From Heterobilharzia americana (taxonomy: Eukaryota; Platyhelminthes; Trematoda; Strigeidida; Schistosomatidae), in assembly GCA_944470555.2 (NCBI GenBank), contig OX104127.1, positions 92,466,708 through 92,530,707 of the forward strand: a stretch of DNA of 64,000 nucleotides, given 5' to 3'. The position numbers and the translations under genes are program-made. Of the stretch, positions 25,101 through 40,000 are shown piece by piece (within the stretch, counting starts at the first letter, position 1; each line of letters begins with the position of its first letter). A model generated the notes under the pieces. It searched no databases. It was given only the letters and a program-made list of their open reading frames with translations, and was not told the DNA's origin.

Positions 25101-28100
25101 GTCTTCTTAACCTAGCTCCATCACTACCCACAAGCTTTCATTTATTCTTCACACCATCTCCTCCATATCACCCAGCTTGTCGTTTCCTATTCGGCTTCCA
25201 CTCGACGGCCTGGTCTCGCTCGAATATGTGTCTAAACCAGTCCATCTCCACTTTCTTCTGCATATTTATTGAGCGATAGGTTCGTTTGGTTCGATTAGTT
25301 CGTTACCAACCAGAGTTCCTTGTTGCTAACTCTTATTATTCTGGTCATCTGATCTTCAGTATAGAGTAAGCGTAGGCGGCAGCTGTTGATGATGTATGTG
25401 TGTAGTTTGTTAAAAATGCGTTTTGTAATGCGCTGCCAAGTCTCTCGACCATTACATGGAAGCACTGACTCACTTGACTGACATCAGTGTTGAAAATACC
25501 AGTCTTGTTATCTTTAGTTGGGTATCCTCATCACCTCCACCTCTATCTTCTATACGCACACCACCTGAAGGAAGTCCCGTCTTCCTTCGCTACCTTGCCT
25601 CACCTCTTCTGCCAACTTGTTAGTTTTCGCCTATACATCTTCTAGTGTACGCGACAAGACATTAGACATAAATCATCATTGGAGGCGAGATCCAAATATT
25701 CTAGGGTCTTCTAATAGATCCAACCAGTATATGCCCATCTTCTCCAAGATGCTCACAGTTGTCTATTGCATGATCCAGTCCACCACAGTCAGGAAGATGA
25801 TTGGTGATAGTAGGCAGCTGTCTCATCTTACCCCTGTTTTCACTTCCACTCCAAAGGCATCACTGAGCTTTCCATTGTGTTGTCAAACACTTGAAATGTA
25901 GCCTCATCATATAGCATATAGTTATTGACTGAGGCTGATCAAGGTTTGTGGCACTGAAACTGTAGTGTTGAAGCAGTTGCCAAATTACTTCTCGGTCGTC
26001 GCTATCGAAGGCCCCTTACGAAATCGATGATGTTGAGGTGAGGAGATGATTACCATTCTATGCTGTGTTGTAGGTTATATTGTATGATTAGTTGTAATGC
26101 CGCAAATAATTCTGGTTATTCGCGATTATCCCCATAAACCTTTGTGTAAACATAATCTGTGGAAAGTACATCACTAAAGTATGTCAACTTTGCTATGGAC
26201 ACTGCTGCATTGCTTAAGCTTATGGATGACCTTCAACTTTGCAGTCATTCATCATATTCTAGTTGCAAAACAACTTATAATAAACATTTTTCGGTAAATA
26301 ATAAAAGTTACTCTTTGATGTCGTTAATTCTAGTTCAGAAGAGACATAAAACACGAGACTGACTTCAGGTAAACTTAGAAAAGACAGAGGTGATGAGGAT
26401 ACCTAACCAACAACAACAACAAACACCAATCACCATCAACGGGATAAACCTAAAGGAAGTAGCCTCTTTCACCTATCTAGGCAGCATCGTTTCAACTACA
26501 AATGCAGGCACAGATAAGGATGTCAAAACCAGGATCGGAAAGACAGTAAGACTGGCCTTCAGTAACCTGAAATCAGTGTAGAGCTCTTCTGCAATCAGCA
26601 TAAAGAACAAAATTGGTATTTTCAACACTGATGTCAGTCAAGTGAGTCAGTGCTTCCATGTAATGGTCGAGAGACTTGGCAGCGCATTACAAAACGCATT
26701 TTTAACAAACTACACACATACATCATCAACAGCTGCCGCCTACGCTTACTCTATACTGAAGATCAGATGACCAGAATAATAAGAGTTAGCAACAAGGAAC
26801 TCTGGTTGGTAACGAACTAATCGAACCAAACGAACCTATCGCTCAATAAATATGCAGAAGAAAGTGGAGATGGACTGGTTTAGACACATATTCGAGCGAG
26901 ACCAGGCCGTCGAGTGGAAGCCGAATAGGAAACGACAAGCTGGGTGATATGGAGGAGATGGTGTGAAGAATAAATGAAAGCTTGTGGGTAGTGATGGAGC
27001 TAGGTTAAGAAGACTGCAGAGAACGGTGTGAAATGGTGGTGTGCTACTGAAACCATATGTTCCACTAGTAACCCAAGGGACAAACAATAATCCTAAAATA
27101 ATTCTAGTTAGCTTTTAATGATAAATACCTTAATGCAGACGTTAAGCTGATTGACTAGACAACATGGTGCACTTTATTCGACAACGAATAACTGAATGTC
27201 CATTCTTTCAACTATAAGATTGTAGGTAAAAGCATGAACAACAGGATGTGAAGAGATCAATGGTTTTTTGATCGTAGTTATGTTTATTGCATTGGTCACG
27301 TTCGGTGGAATCCTCATGTTGGCAATGTTCAGGTTAAATGGGGGGTACTCAGGAAAGAATGAAAATCCTTCGATGAATCTGTGAACCGTAAGTGACTTGA
27401 AAATATGTTCTTCACGCCGATCCACCGCCTATCTCGACATGCCGTGCTAGGACAAGTTGGATTGGGTTGAAAGAAGCTTTATGACAGCCACATCAAGACG
27501 TGGTACTAGTTCATATAGTCTCTTGTCGTTAGTCTGATTCGTGTTGGGAGGTGTAGACTACTTCATACAGGTCTCTGGGTCTGCTGAAATCAATTGTTGA
27601 AGACTCACGGTGATGTGGCTGAAAATCGGTCACAATGGTGTAGATGTATTTTACTTTTTGACATTTTCTAAAGCTTGCATTCCCTCTCCTTCTATACACC
27701 ATCTGCTTTGATCCCAATGTTTTTCGATCCCATTTCCTTATTGTATATTAAGGTGAAGTGTGGCAATTTTGCACCAATCTACAAGTATGCGAAGTTCTTC
27801 ATTGATTGTATCTATCTGACATAATACGGAGATAGGTGTCTAGTTGGAATATTTTGTTTTTATCTGGAACAAAGTTATTATTGTATTCCTGTTTATATAA
27901 CCCAGATAACAAAAAAAGAACTGTGTTTCATTTCTTGATCTAATGAAGTTTTGTTTACATGAGTATATACTAGACCGGCAGCCAATGAGGTGTAAAATTG
28001 AATCTACCTTGATTTTCTGCACCCTTGACAGTGTCCTCGTAGTCCACTACTGAGTTGAAATGTAGAAGTACGCAAACTAGATACATCACCCATGAACAAA

Positions 28101-31100
28101 GTACTTTGAACTATTTTTTTTGTTTACTAAAACAAACTTCATATTACAGGCGTAACCTCAACTAGAAACTGATTTCAAAAATCTGTACTCAGTCAAAAGA
28201 TTGCATTCCTTTTCAGTTTTAACTAATATGAAACAAATAGTTGATGTGAATCGGATTTATACAGACTGTGGAACAATACTACTCTTATGAAAGAGCAATA
28301 AAAACCCAGTATCCAGCTGATGAGTCACAAATAGGACGAAACGCGTATACTGGATTCGACATTACACTTATTTAGAAACAGTATCAGAATAATCTTACCT
28401 CTGTAAGATGACATTGAAAGTGTTCATGATCAATTGATCTTGGTAGGTCAACAGATCGACGAAATTCACGTACAGTCGTTGAATTGCCTGATTTTATCGA
28501 TTTTTTAGCATGAACGCGTAGATGATTATCAACTGTAGTCACTTCAATATCCTCTGGAGCAAAATCTTTTGCATCGAATCGTACTTTAAAGTGTACCTTA
28601 GTGAAGAAAATAAAAAATAAGGAGATAAATTCAAGGATTACCGCCCAGCTCTCGTTAATGACTAACTTTAATGGTTCTATAGCTGAAGTCAGTCCATGAT
28701 GATTATCAACTTGAAATCAAGGAATAAAAAAATATAATTTGTGGTAAATTTTCATCATATATCGTGGGGTGACTATGAAAGAGTCACTATTCACCCAAAA
28801 TGAATGATTTTTCTAGTCTAAAGTTTCCCAACAATGTGCTGCATTTTCACCAGTGATTTTGGAAAATATCCCTAATTACTTACCTAACTAGTTAAATTGT
28901 ATAGATTTGTCATTGACAAGATGAACAAATCAGCTGCTTAAATAAAGAAGCGTGTTGAGGAGTTCAGGTCAATAATAACGTGAATTATCGACTTCCTTTT
29001 ACACTGATCTACTTTTCTTTCATTCATAGTGAATTGGTTGAACATATTTTTCAGTCAGAACAGACATCAATCCAACAGGGTCATTAATATCACAGTCGAG
29101 CTTCCAACCAAGCGATTAAGTTGGTTCCAACCTGTTATGAGCCTGCCAGTAGGGATTGAGAGGGATTCTTAACCAACCAGGTGGTTATTCAACAACCTCT
29201 AGTTCCCAGATTTGCTATAAAATCTTATTATCTCATCTTCGCATAGCAAACAAGTCAAGTATCAACTTTCATCAGCAACCTTGTCCACATTCGTGCGGTA
29301 GGCAGTGAGCTACACTTATTCTGTGAGTTCTAATGTTACTACTTAAATGCCCAAACGTCAGTAAGTGGAGCAAGGTTCGGACAAGTGACCCACTGGTTGA
29401 AAGTCAAGTCCCTAAGTCAATGATCCACAGCTCCACAAAATAACAAGTCGCTAACAAAGATCAATACTGCCTACAAATATTTTTCTTTGTCAAATTATTC
29501 AACTGTTTGAAAATCTTCTAGTTATCACCTGATCACCTTTAAGTATGCAAAGTAGGTGAGTAGATTAAAGCTACAATTTAAGAAAAGTGCTTTAAAAAAT
29601 GACAAGGTCATTGAATGGCGTTGAATCCATTGAAAATAATTAGCATAAAAAGGTTTATGATATACAAGGTCACTAATGTTTAGATTATTCGAATGACATT
29701 AAAGTACATAACCCTGATAACCGTGATAACCGTTTTATATTCAAATTAAAACAAAATTATTGATATCATTATTTGCATAAATAAGATAAAAAAAACCTAT
29801 AGAATAAAATGAATCCAAGTTGAATAAGGTCAAGATATACCAAAAGGGTTTCATTCACCATGATAAAAAGTGGATGAAACACTGAAGATAACTTGGAAAT
29901 CTTGTTTGTATTATGTTCTCTAAACTGAAGATTGTTTAATCGTGTAGCTTTCATTGTTGTTCTAGACTACATCATCAGCTACAAATATTCTCTACCATTT
30001 CAAAATTAAACTTGGAAATCATTGTCAGTAGGTGAAACTGATAGGAAGCATTAGTCTGGCCACAAGTATTGTAAGAAACGAAAAGACTGAAACGTAAGAC
30101 AGAATTCTTATTATTGACATCCTGTACAGTAGTGATGATATATTGTACACTTTCTATTGAAATAGTCATTTGTACAATGTGTTTCATTTCCTCTCCTACT
30201 TTAATCTCGACTTGCTTCTGATATGCTTAGATTGTCTTTTACGTTCTTCTGAGTAGAATAATTACCCATTCCTGCTGATTGCCTACGATTTCTGCCTGCC
30301 TCTCAACATATACTACTTATATCCATTCTTATCAGTAGCACCCACTACAGTATGACAACAACACACAACTAGTATTTTAAAAACTAAGATACACGATTTG
30401 ACTGCGGACTAACTCTTTATTTTATCTCAGTTACGGAGTTTTTAATGAATCACAGACAGATTTCATCATATAAGCTTCAAGAAGTATACATTAGGCACAT
30501 TTAGCACAATTCACTGCTTAGATTTCATTCCCTGTTGTACAATGATGAAAGATATAAAAAAATTTCAGGCGCTTAATGAATACATCATACATTCGTTATT
30601 TGCTTCCTAGTCACGAAAAAAATAGCCTATCCCATAGCAGAGAGAAGTTTGCACTAAAAGACAGCACCTATAGTTGTTACTGTTTGAGATACAATTGAAT
30701 GACTAGAACAACGAAAATCAAACTGATATACTAGGTGGTCAAAGACAGTCGATGGAAGTTTTGATTAGCTTAGGTTTTATGGTCGTTGCTACTCATCAAC
30801 AAGGCATAACTACATTCTCGACGAAACTGATGTCCTGTCTGAGATTCGAACCTGCATCACTCAGTGTTGTAGTCAGTGCTGTCAAGACCTGTATGTTGCC
30901 CGAAGTCTATTGATTATTTTGGAAATTTTACTATCAAGCTGAGAAGTTGAATATCGCGATGCATTTTGATGGATGTTAGTTAGTTGGAGGTAATCGACAG
31001 AAGGCGTTGAACTGTATTTTTCAAGACAGTGCACAGGTAAGAGGAAAGCATTGACAAGTTTTAATGATACTTGTAATTTTCCGTTGCTATACAGAGCCGA

Positions 31101-34019
31101 AATGCTTAACCTCTGTTGGCAGACAGGCTTCTATTCGGATGCCTTGATACTGTCGAATATTCATGATGTTATATTAATCTTGGTGACTAGCAGAGGAATC
31201 CTAGACACACGTTCCCCATTGGCTTAGTAGATAGCGCGAAGAGTACTGGGTTCCAGCCTCCATGGGGACACCATCATTCACTCGGATGCAGGTACATCCA
31301 GCTGACGAGTCCCAAATAGGACGAACCGTGCGTCCTGGATTCCTCTCCTAGTCACCAAGATCAATATAACATTAACAAGTGATTATTTTGTTCAAGATCT
31401 CTACACTGTCAGATTTTGAGCTACACAGGACGCTGAGATCCCCAAACGCTGATCCTTTAGATTTTATGGATACGGATAAAGCAGGTTATGAAAGTCAACT
31501 GAAAAATCAATGACGTCATGAGTTTATGCGAAGCTTTGGTATAACCAATCTTTTTCCAGATGAATTCTGCTTCAGCTAACTAAGTACATTGGAGTAAGCA
31601 TAAATTCAAAGTCACCTCAATCGAAACTTCATAACCTCATCAACTGATTCGTTTTACTTACTAAGATCTCTGCAACTAACCATAAAAATACTCACCTCAT
31701 ACTACAAAGTTGATTGTGATAGAACACGTGCTTTTCATGGAAATACCTCAAAGTCGAACAGTAGGACAAAGTTGACTCTTGTTACATCTTGAAATCGAAA
31801 TCCACTCAGTAACCTTTAACACATTCGTACAGTAGGCCTTGGTAGGTAGAGTGGTGTTCAAAGCAGCGACCTGTGCGGTCTACTCAACATTTTCATATGC
31901 AATAATAGAATGTCTCACGACTACTATACATAACATAGACTTTCAGATTTCAGATATGCCTTTTTATATATGCCAAAGCAGTGTGGTTGACTAGTGTCTA
32001 TTATAGTGAACGTACCTTGTAAATCAGTGCAAGCCAGTACTTTGAACCCATCCTATATGGTATAGATGTTAAACACATGCTTAACCTGCACGAATGTTTA
32101 TGCGAAGCAATGAGAAAACCTAATAACTTGTCAATGTCTCCAACGGAAAGATTTATATCTTTTGCCTATTATTCTCAGGTGAATTTAAAGACCATCGTAG
32201 CAACTGCTGAGATAACCAATTACTTTTCTTTATTTTATGATATACTATCCTCCTTAACCAAAACACTGACACCTGATTCGCTATCTTAGCACTTGTTAGG
32301 ATGACCTTGAAATTCGCTTATTATTTTTGGCCAAATAGAGGCTTTCCACATAGAACATCAATCTAAGTGAATTACCACCTCCATGAATATATCATTATTG
32401 TTTTTGTAAAATATTTATCTGTTCATTATCGTACAAATAACTGTTTGCACGCAACTCTGAACAATGGGTAAATGAATGTTGCCAGAAGTATATTTTTTCT
32501 TGTCTGATATACATAGTAACAGGTAAAAATCTTAGATTAAGAACTGGATCTCATCAACCAGTCTTCAATGCGAAGTAAAGTTTAGCATACATATTTCTCA
32601 ATGTGAATTTGAAAATAGGAAGAATAAAAGTTTCAGCAGGATGTTTCGTCGGCTCCTCATCAGTTGTATATATATACACTAAACACACAGATACCTTTAG
32701 TATAATGTATCACCAAGTAAATTATAACAATGGATATTCAGGCAGTACTGAGGCATCCGCATAAGAGTCCAATGGATAACAGAGGTCAGTCGATCCTGTT
32801 GAGTCCAACCACGGGAAGTGAATAGTGATAAAAAGTATGACTAGAGTTCGACTATGATCTCCATATTTCGATACTCTAAGTGAAAAGCAGCTGCTGAGAA
32901 GGGAACTGACGAAGTAAAGTGGCAGCGTGTTATTTATGCAAAATAAGGCATACCACTCAACATAATAACTGAGTGATCAGTTGGCATAACATAGTCAATA
33001 AGTCATCTTGGATTAATCCATTTTATACTCGCGGTCATAGAAAATGGTAATATCAGAGGTAACTCTCTCACGCGAAGTGTACCAGACAAATGACGCAAAT
33101 CACTCGAAGAGGTTGTGAGCCTTCAGCGATTGGTATGACTTAGATATTTGTTGGTTTAGGGTAGCAGATCAAGGTGTGGCTGTTGATCTGAGCCTCATAG
33201 AGAGGTATAGATTACCCGACTAGGGTCCACTGAACCGTACCTCCCAGTGAGTGTTATAGTTCCTGCTAAGACATGCAGGTACATCCAGCTGACAACTCCC
33301 AAAATGGACGAAACCCATGTCCTGAATTCCACTACTACCTCTTATCCATCATTACTACCAAACTGAAACTACGGGCAATGTGGAGACATCTATTCAGAGG
33401 CCTATATGTCGATAGACAGATCAATTCGGTCCAATCAACGATAGGAAATTACAAAAAATAAATTCGGAATAGATCGGTTTTAAAATATTGGTTTGAAAAA
33501 AATAGCTAGCTAGAATATACCTGGTTAAGTTCCCCTTCTTCATTTCTTTGGTATTTTATGGTACCATAAAGGTGAATCAACAAACGTTTTCCCCGTAGCC
33601 TGTAATTACTCGTCGCTGACTGGACTGAATTTATCTGTTTTTTTTGGCATATGGACTCCAAAAGCGGACGTTTCAATATTGCCTATTTCAATCTGGTAGT
33701 AACGACTAGTGACGAGTATTGGAATCCAGGACTCGAGTTTCGTCTTATTTAGGATTCATCGGCTGAATATGCCTACCTCCTGGTAAGTGATGCTGTTCTT
33801 ACCCAGACTTGGTCCTAAGAATCTATAGTTAGTTATGTAGGATTTGAAGAATTCTATTAGCTCACATGATATCTTCAGAAAGTGCCTTTTTCAACTGGAA
33901 GTTGACAAAATACCCCATAGTGTCTTCAAATTTCTCGTCTCAGAGCCCTGTATCTGACAAAAAACACTGTACATTACCGTTTAGTAGCAAGCTTTCTTAT
34001 TATTAGTTGTGCCGCCCTT

Positions 34020-34083
<64 letters not shown>

Positions 34084-37000
34084 TAGTCGGAATAGGTTAC
34101 AGTTGAACACCTGATTTCTAATCGCTAAGACGTATAGATTATTGTGGCAGCAGCCATTTGTCTTAAACACCCCATTTTGAAAACGAAATTTGGCCAACTA
34201 CTTCACTTATAAAATTGCTCAACAGAAGTAAACGTATACTTCGCGTTCTCTCAGTATATATGATCATAAATAAACAGTATTCGGCAAAGAAACACTGTGG
34301 AAACCAATAAAAAGATGTAACTTTCTAATACTGTACATAGATTAGTGATACAAAAACCAAAAATTCATAGAAGACCGAAATATTTGTATCCAATTAGATG
34401 AAAAATATTCACTGACTAATCAAATGACTGTCACCGACACTATCAATCAGACCAATCCCAAGCAGGTTCATATCTCAACTAAAAAGGACCCGCTCAATTT
34501 CATATACTATTATAAACGCAGACGGTATAGATTTACTAATGATGGGATAATCATTAGCACTGGACTCCTGAACGTCTGTTTCGTCCTATTTGGGACTCAT
34601 CAACCGAGTTTACTTGTACCCCAGTGAGTGATGTTGTTCCCACTGAGCCTGAAACCCAGTACCCATTGCTTCGAACGCCAGAAAGTTATCTATATGGCCA
34701 CTGATTCATAATAACTATTCCTTGTGTGGTGGATATAGCTTTCATGCTGTCACTTACTAGTGCTTATGTTAGTTTGAAAAAATAAATGATTCTAGCATGA
34801 ACACTAAGTCACGTAAACTTCATCTCATTTTCTTTAAGCTCTTTATTATAACAGAAGTCTCCAACACTATACCATAAGCTTTACTATTTCACTTAGCTTG
34901 CTTGTCACAAAAACAACTAAATTCTGACCAAGTTTTTTTCATACTTTTTTTAGACACTCTGACTAATTCGTAATCATTATCTGATTTGAAATATGAAACA
35001 TATATCCCTTTTAGTCATAATAAAAACAAAAATTACAACAAAAAAAGAACCTTTTCGTTGGCGGTTAACAAGCTATACCGACAATATGTTATAGTAAAGT
35101 TGATACTTAAGTTACCTTTTAAATGTCAGTGGAAATGAGTCATCTACCAGACGCTGTCTTCTTTCTGTTTCTGATTCTAAGAATGTTATCATCTAGCCTT
35201 TGTGTCGGTAAATCGTGTGCTCTACAGACAGTAAGACGATAAAGTCTGTCTCTAGCTATATTATAGTCTTACTAAATATGTTAATATTGTTGAATAATTT
35301 ATGCCATGAATATATAATCTAGTAACCGCCCATTTAACAGCCATTAATTCGACAAAAACATGCATCATAGACTCAGCAAATGTAAGCTTGATGACTACCA
35401 ATTAGCGTAGAAAAAAGATAAAGTGTAATGTATTTTTGAGATGAATGGAGATTTTAATTTAGAAGTAGTATTCATCATGGACTGATATCAGTTGGGGAAA
35501 AATTGAAAATCTGGGAGCACTTGACATCTGTTTCATCCTAGTATGGGGGACTCCTCAGCAGTAAGCACCCAAAATCCGGTTAAGTACCGAACTCAGGACC
35601 TTCAGGCTTCACGGCAAACGCGTTAACCATTCAGTCTGTGGGGTAAACCAGTCGGAAGTGAAGCGGATGCTAACTGAAGACCTTGGGTGATAGCCGCGCT
35701 ATATCGTGAATTGACAGAATTTGGATAAAGTGTAATCTCTTTTAATGTTTATGCTGTAAGTTGCTTGGTAGCGGCTAGTAATGGGATCTAGAACACCTGC
35801 TTTCCCCTTATTTCAGACCTCACGGCTAGATGTTCTTGCGCTCCAGTGATTAGTAGTGTTCCTGCTGTGACTGGAACCCATCTTGTAACATTACTAGCCA
35901 GCGTTTAGGCAATCTACGTGACTAGAGATAGAAACTAACAAAAGTGAATCTAGAATAACTACGTATCATCAACACAAAGAAGGAGGAACTAACAAGAGGC
36001 AGGGGTAGGAAATGGAAACTATGCCTATCAACGGTGGAAACGAGAAAGGTAAAGGAAAAAAGAGGATAACAGTTTACATAATCACTGTAAAAACCAAGCA
36101 GTGGAATGAAATGACTGTCATCAGTGCAGCTTGTTAAACAGTAACATTATGTCATGGCCTAACTTATTAAGTGTACTCTGAAGAAAATAACTAACTAGTT
36201 GCGTGATTGGTTAGGAAAGTTAACTGGTTACTTATCTATAAATAAATACAACTATTACTGACTGATTTTACTACAGTGAACTCAGGTTTGACGACAGATG
36301 AGACGTGGATACACAAAAGTCACTCCACCTAAATGGAAGTTAAACTCCCCGAAGTCATCGGTCACTAGTGTCATTTCTTTTCTGTGTCAAAAAACAAAAC
36401 CAGAGTTCCCAGTAGTCTTCCAACCTATCGTCATCGACTCGCCAATAAGAGCGTTGTTACACACATACTACTTATATGCATCTTTATAAGTAGTTCTCAC
36501 TGCAAGAGCATCTTAAAATTGGTTCAGAAATTCAGAAATGAGAGAAAAACATACTTTTCTTACATGTATGACTGCTAAACTGTAGTGTAGATGAGTGATT
36601 TATACTCTGAGATTACGTCCAGTCTCAATTCATGCACAAGAGTGCAACGATTGCAGTCGTTTAAAAAAACGTGCTTACATGTCTGCTTACTTCATGGCAA
36701 GAAGTTATTCTTTTTATCTCTAGAACTCCATATTTCTCTAGACTTTCTACTGAGTATTCGAGGTGAATGTATAGGTTGCTGTCTGTTCATAATTCCTATG
36801 TCTACCATCCATTATATGCTCAAACCTAATCCATAGCTGAATTCAGTCTCATTTACTCATATTCTCTTCAGTATTGTCTTTTCTTAACAATAGAAAACCT
36901 TTACAAAATCTACTTATTATAGTTGATTGCTACTACTATCTGTCTGATGTTTTATAGATCAATATTATTTATAGTAAATGATCGTATCGAAATATTCAGT

Positions 37001-40000
37001 CAACTTCCTGACTTGGTTTTTATACCCAAACTGCCTTTCATTTAACTGATAGCAGAATTTTGAAGAGATCTCTGATATGGACTGCATCATGCCTATGGCA
37101 AGTGTAAGGCATCAATTCGAGTGTATTCATCTTTAAAGCTGTTACTCTATGCCTCTCTATTGTGGGTTTGTGTTGTTTGTATGCGTAGCCATGGCTAAGT
37201 ATCATTTCTACATTACTTGGTGTGGTTTGTCATTCTAAACTTAGCCAGGTCCCTTTGCTCTTATAACTTGAATCCTTACAGTCGGCTGACTTGACTTATG
37301 GACTTGACCTCATATTAATTGAATAGTATTCGGTAAACTACACGATTTGTCATATTGGATCTATATGATTCTTAAAAAAATAAGTAGGTTTCAGTGCCAC
37401 TCTAATCCAAACTGTATTGGGAACCATACACAACGTTTCTGATGTTCCTTCTTTATACAGCAATGCTGAAGAGGTCTTGAATCCCTTTTCAGTCATATAG
37501 CGATTACTCTCTAACCCTAAACTTGGAAAAAGTGATTAGTATGACAATTGCTGAATTACTAAAAAGGGAGGTTTCTGAAAGCTTCTACTCACTGCTTAAA
37601 CACAGGTTAATTACTCCAACATCTGACTAAACTTCACCTTTCTATTGTGGGATAAAATGACTTCAACTTGTGATATATGTCATGATATGGTGATTCTCTG
37701 TGATTCTTCATATTTAAGCAACCATCTTGTTCACTTTTTATTTTGCAATTTTCTGTGTTTATTTTCTAATTAAACATTTAATTAGATCCTACCTGTCACA
37801 TAGTTTGGGTGTCCGTGAGTGAAAAACTATGGATGTTTCAATTCCAGCGCAGCAAATGTTTCGACATATCTCTACTGTGCTTTCGAGGTGGGATTAAATG
37901 TTCTAACAGTAAAACGTTCCCAACCATCCATAGACATGTTTGCTATAACTGGGGATATCAGTGATCCGATTGCTACTCTTTCTCCTAATTGATATGTTTT
38001 ATCTCCAACTGGCACCCAAGATCTATGAGTGAGCTCATGGTCATACTTCAGGTCATTCTTGACAGCTTCTAGAGTCATACTGACGGATATATTAGTGTCC
38101 AAGTCTGCTGGTGAAAAACAACCACATTTTTTCATCCTCTTCGATCTTAATAACATCCAACCTTTGTTTCGTTACACATGAATTGATTAGTTTTCAGTTT
38201 GAGTAGGCGTCATATCGATGCCAAACATTTACACAACTCAGTGGTCAATATTCATGGATCGAGTTTTAGAGAATTATGAATTCTGAGTTAAATAATTACA
38301 CATAAATCACTCCAATTGACTCTAGTTCCAGTTAGTAAGATGATGAATTTGCAAATGATTGACAAATTGTACAGTTCACGTTGATATTTGTCACATTTGA
38401 GATGTTTTTCAACTCCTCAACTGTAATATCAACAAAGTTTCTATTGGAAACCATTCAGCTGACACCACAAAGTATAATCTCTAACATAAAAGTGTCATGA
38501 AATAGCGAAAGACACTACTACTGAACAACTTGAGTAGTTAGAAACCACCCAGGCTAGTCTCTAATATTTCGTCAACCAGATCAGAACAATCTAAACACCG
38601 GAAAGCTGTTTTACTGATTTGTAGCTGAGCTCATCTACAGTGTACCCAGAAAAATTCAGCTCATAGAACCGAATTACTTCAAATCACTGAATCTTGCTAG
38701 TTGACTTGTATGCTTCGGTATGCATAAAATAGAATGCCCAATTTACGGTCACGTTGACAATGATCACAGCTGATTAGTTTTTCAACTGCCCAGACTGCAA
38801 TGATCTGTACGATTTGGCGCTATGAGTTGAATTTGTCGGAGTACACTGCTGATGAGCCCAGCTGCAAACGAGTGAAACAGCTTTCCGGTGTTTATATCAC
38901 ACCGATCTGGCTGACGAAATACTACACATCAACCTGAATGGTTTCTAACTACTCTAGTTGTTTAGTGGTATATTTCGTGATTGCAGTTATTTAAGGTACT
39001 AGAATAAGCTTTTAATACATACACTGAAATATTGTTTACGTTAAAAATCTTGGTTTCTTTTCCTTCATGTTATTGCATAGAAAGTTCAGTGATCAATATA
39101 TAACCATTTGAAAAAGAAGTAATCATAGAAAACTGAGATTCAAAGATGAATCGATAACAGTTTGTGTACCAGGTAATAAATAGAGACTAGTAAATGTATT
39201 TATCGATTAAGCGGACAGAAAAATGGATTAACGATAAACAAACAGAGAGAAACAGTAAAACATTATATGTCGCATAAAAAATCGGTAATAAATCAGCGTA
39301 TTTATACGTTCAAAAAGCATACGACTTGAAAACTGCTTTCAATTTCAAAAAAAATTCCTAAAATTGGCTTATAATGTCACCAAATAGAAAATTTTTGATT
39401 TATGACTTATTGATTAGTTTAGGGACGAAATCAATTACGAGTAACTTATTTTACTTGGTGGTAGTTATCGGAGCATCACAGGATGCTTATTTCGTTTTTT
39501 TTTACTACCTACAACCCAGTGTGATGTGATGTTCCCCTTGAGAGTCGACTCAAACTAAATCCTGATAAGGAGTAACCTAACTGGAAATCTACATTTCAGG
39601 TTGTTAGCCGCTATGGTAAAAGCCTTTCGTATGTCAATTTTCGTTTCATGTCACTGTATGGTCAAGAAAAACCTTATTGGACAATTTATCCTACAGTTCA
39701 CCAATCAGAATAAGCTATTTATATTTTGACCCAATGGTTTTATATACTCATGAAAACTATATAATTGATATATCTTTGTCGAATACAGTCAGTCTTTATC
39801 TTCTGTTTTTCGCAGCTTATGGAAATTTAAGGCACTAAGGCAAAACGTTCGCTATTTGTGTCCAATCTAACTGTCTCATATTATTGTCTGTATCTTTATT
39901 ATTATTCATTCGGTCACTTCAAATCCAATTGTTCTAAGAAACTTTGATGTTAAATTATAAAAACGGGCTTTCATCTAAAAAGTATAACAGTTGTTATCGT

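Noticed and set aside
24863..25279. 138-codon plus-strand open frame
   Set aside because: It is the antisense shadow of an RTE 3' end; the same shadow appears inverted at 26836-27087.
32635..32670. Minus-strand CTGATGAGGAGCCGACGAAAC resembling a hammerhead core
   Set aside because: The would-be stem II (GGAG/CCGAC) does not pair well and no cleavage site with a matching stem I was found; only one copy was noticed.
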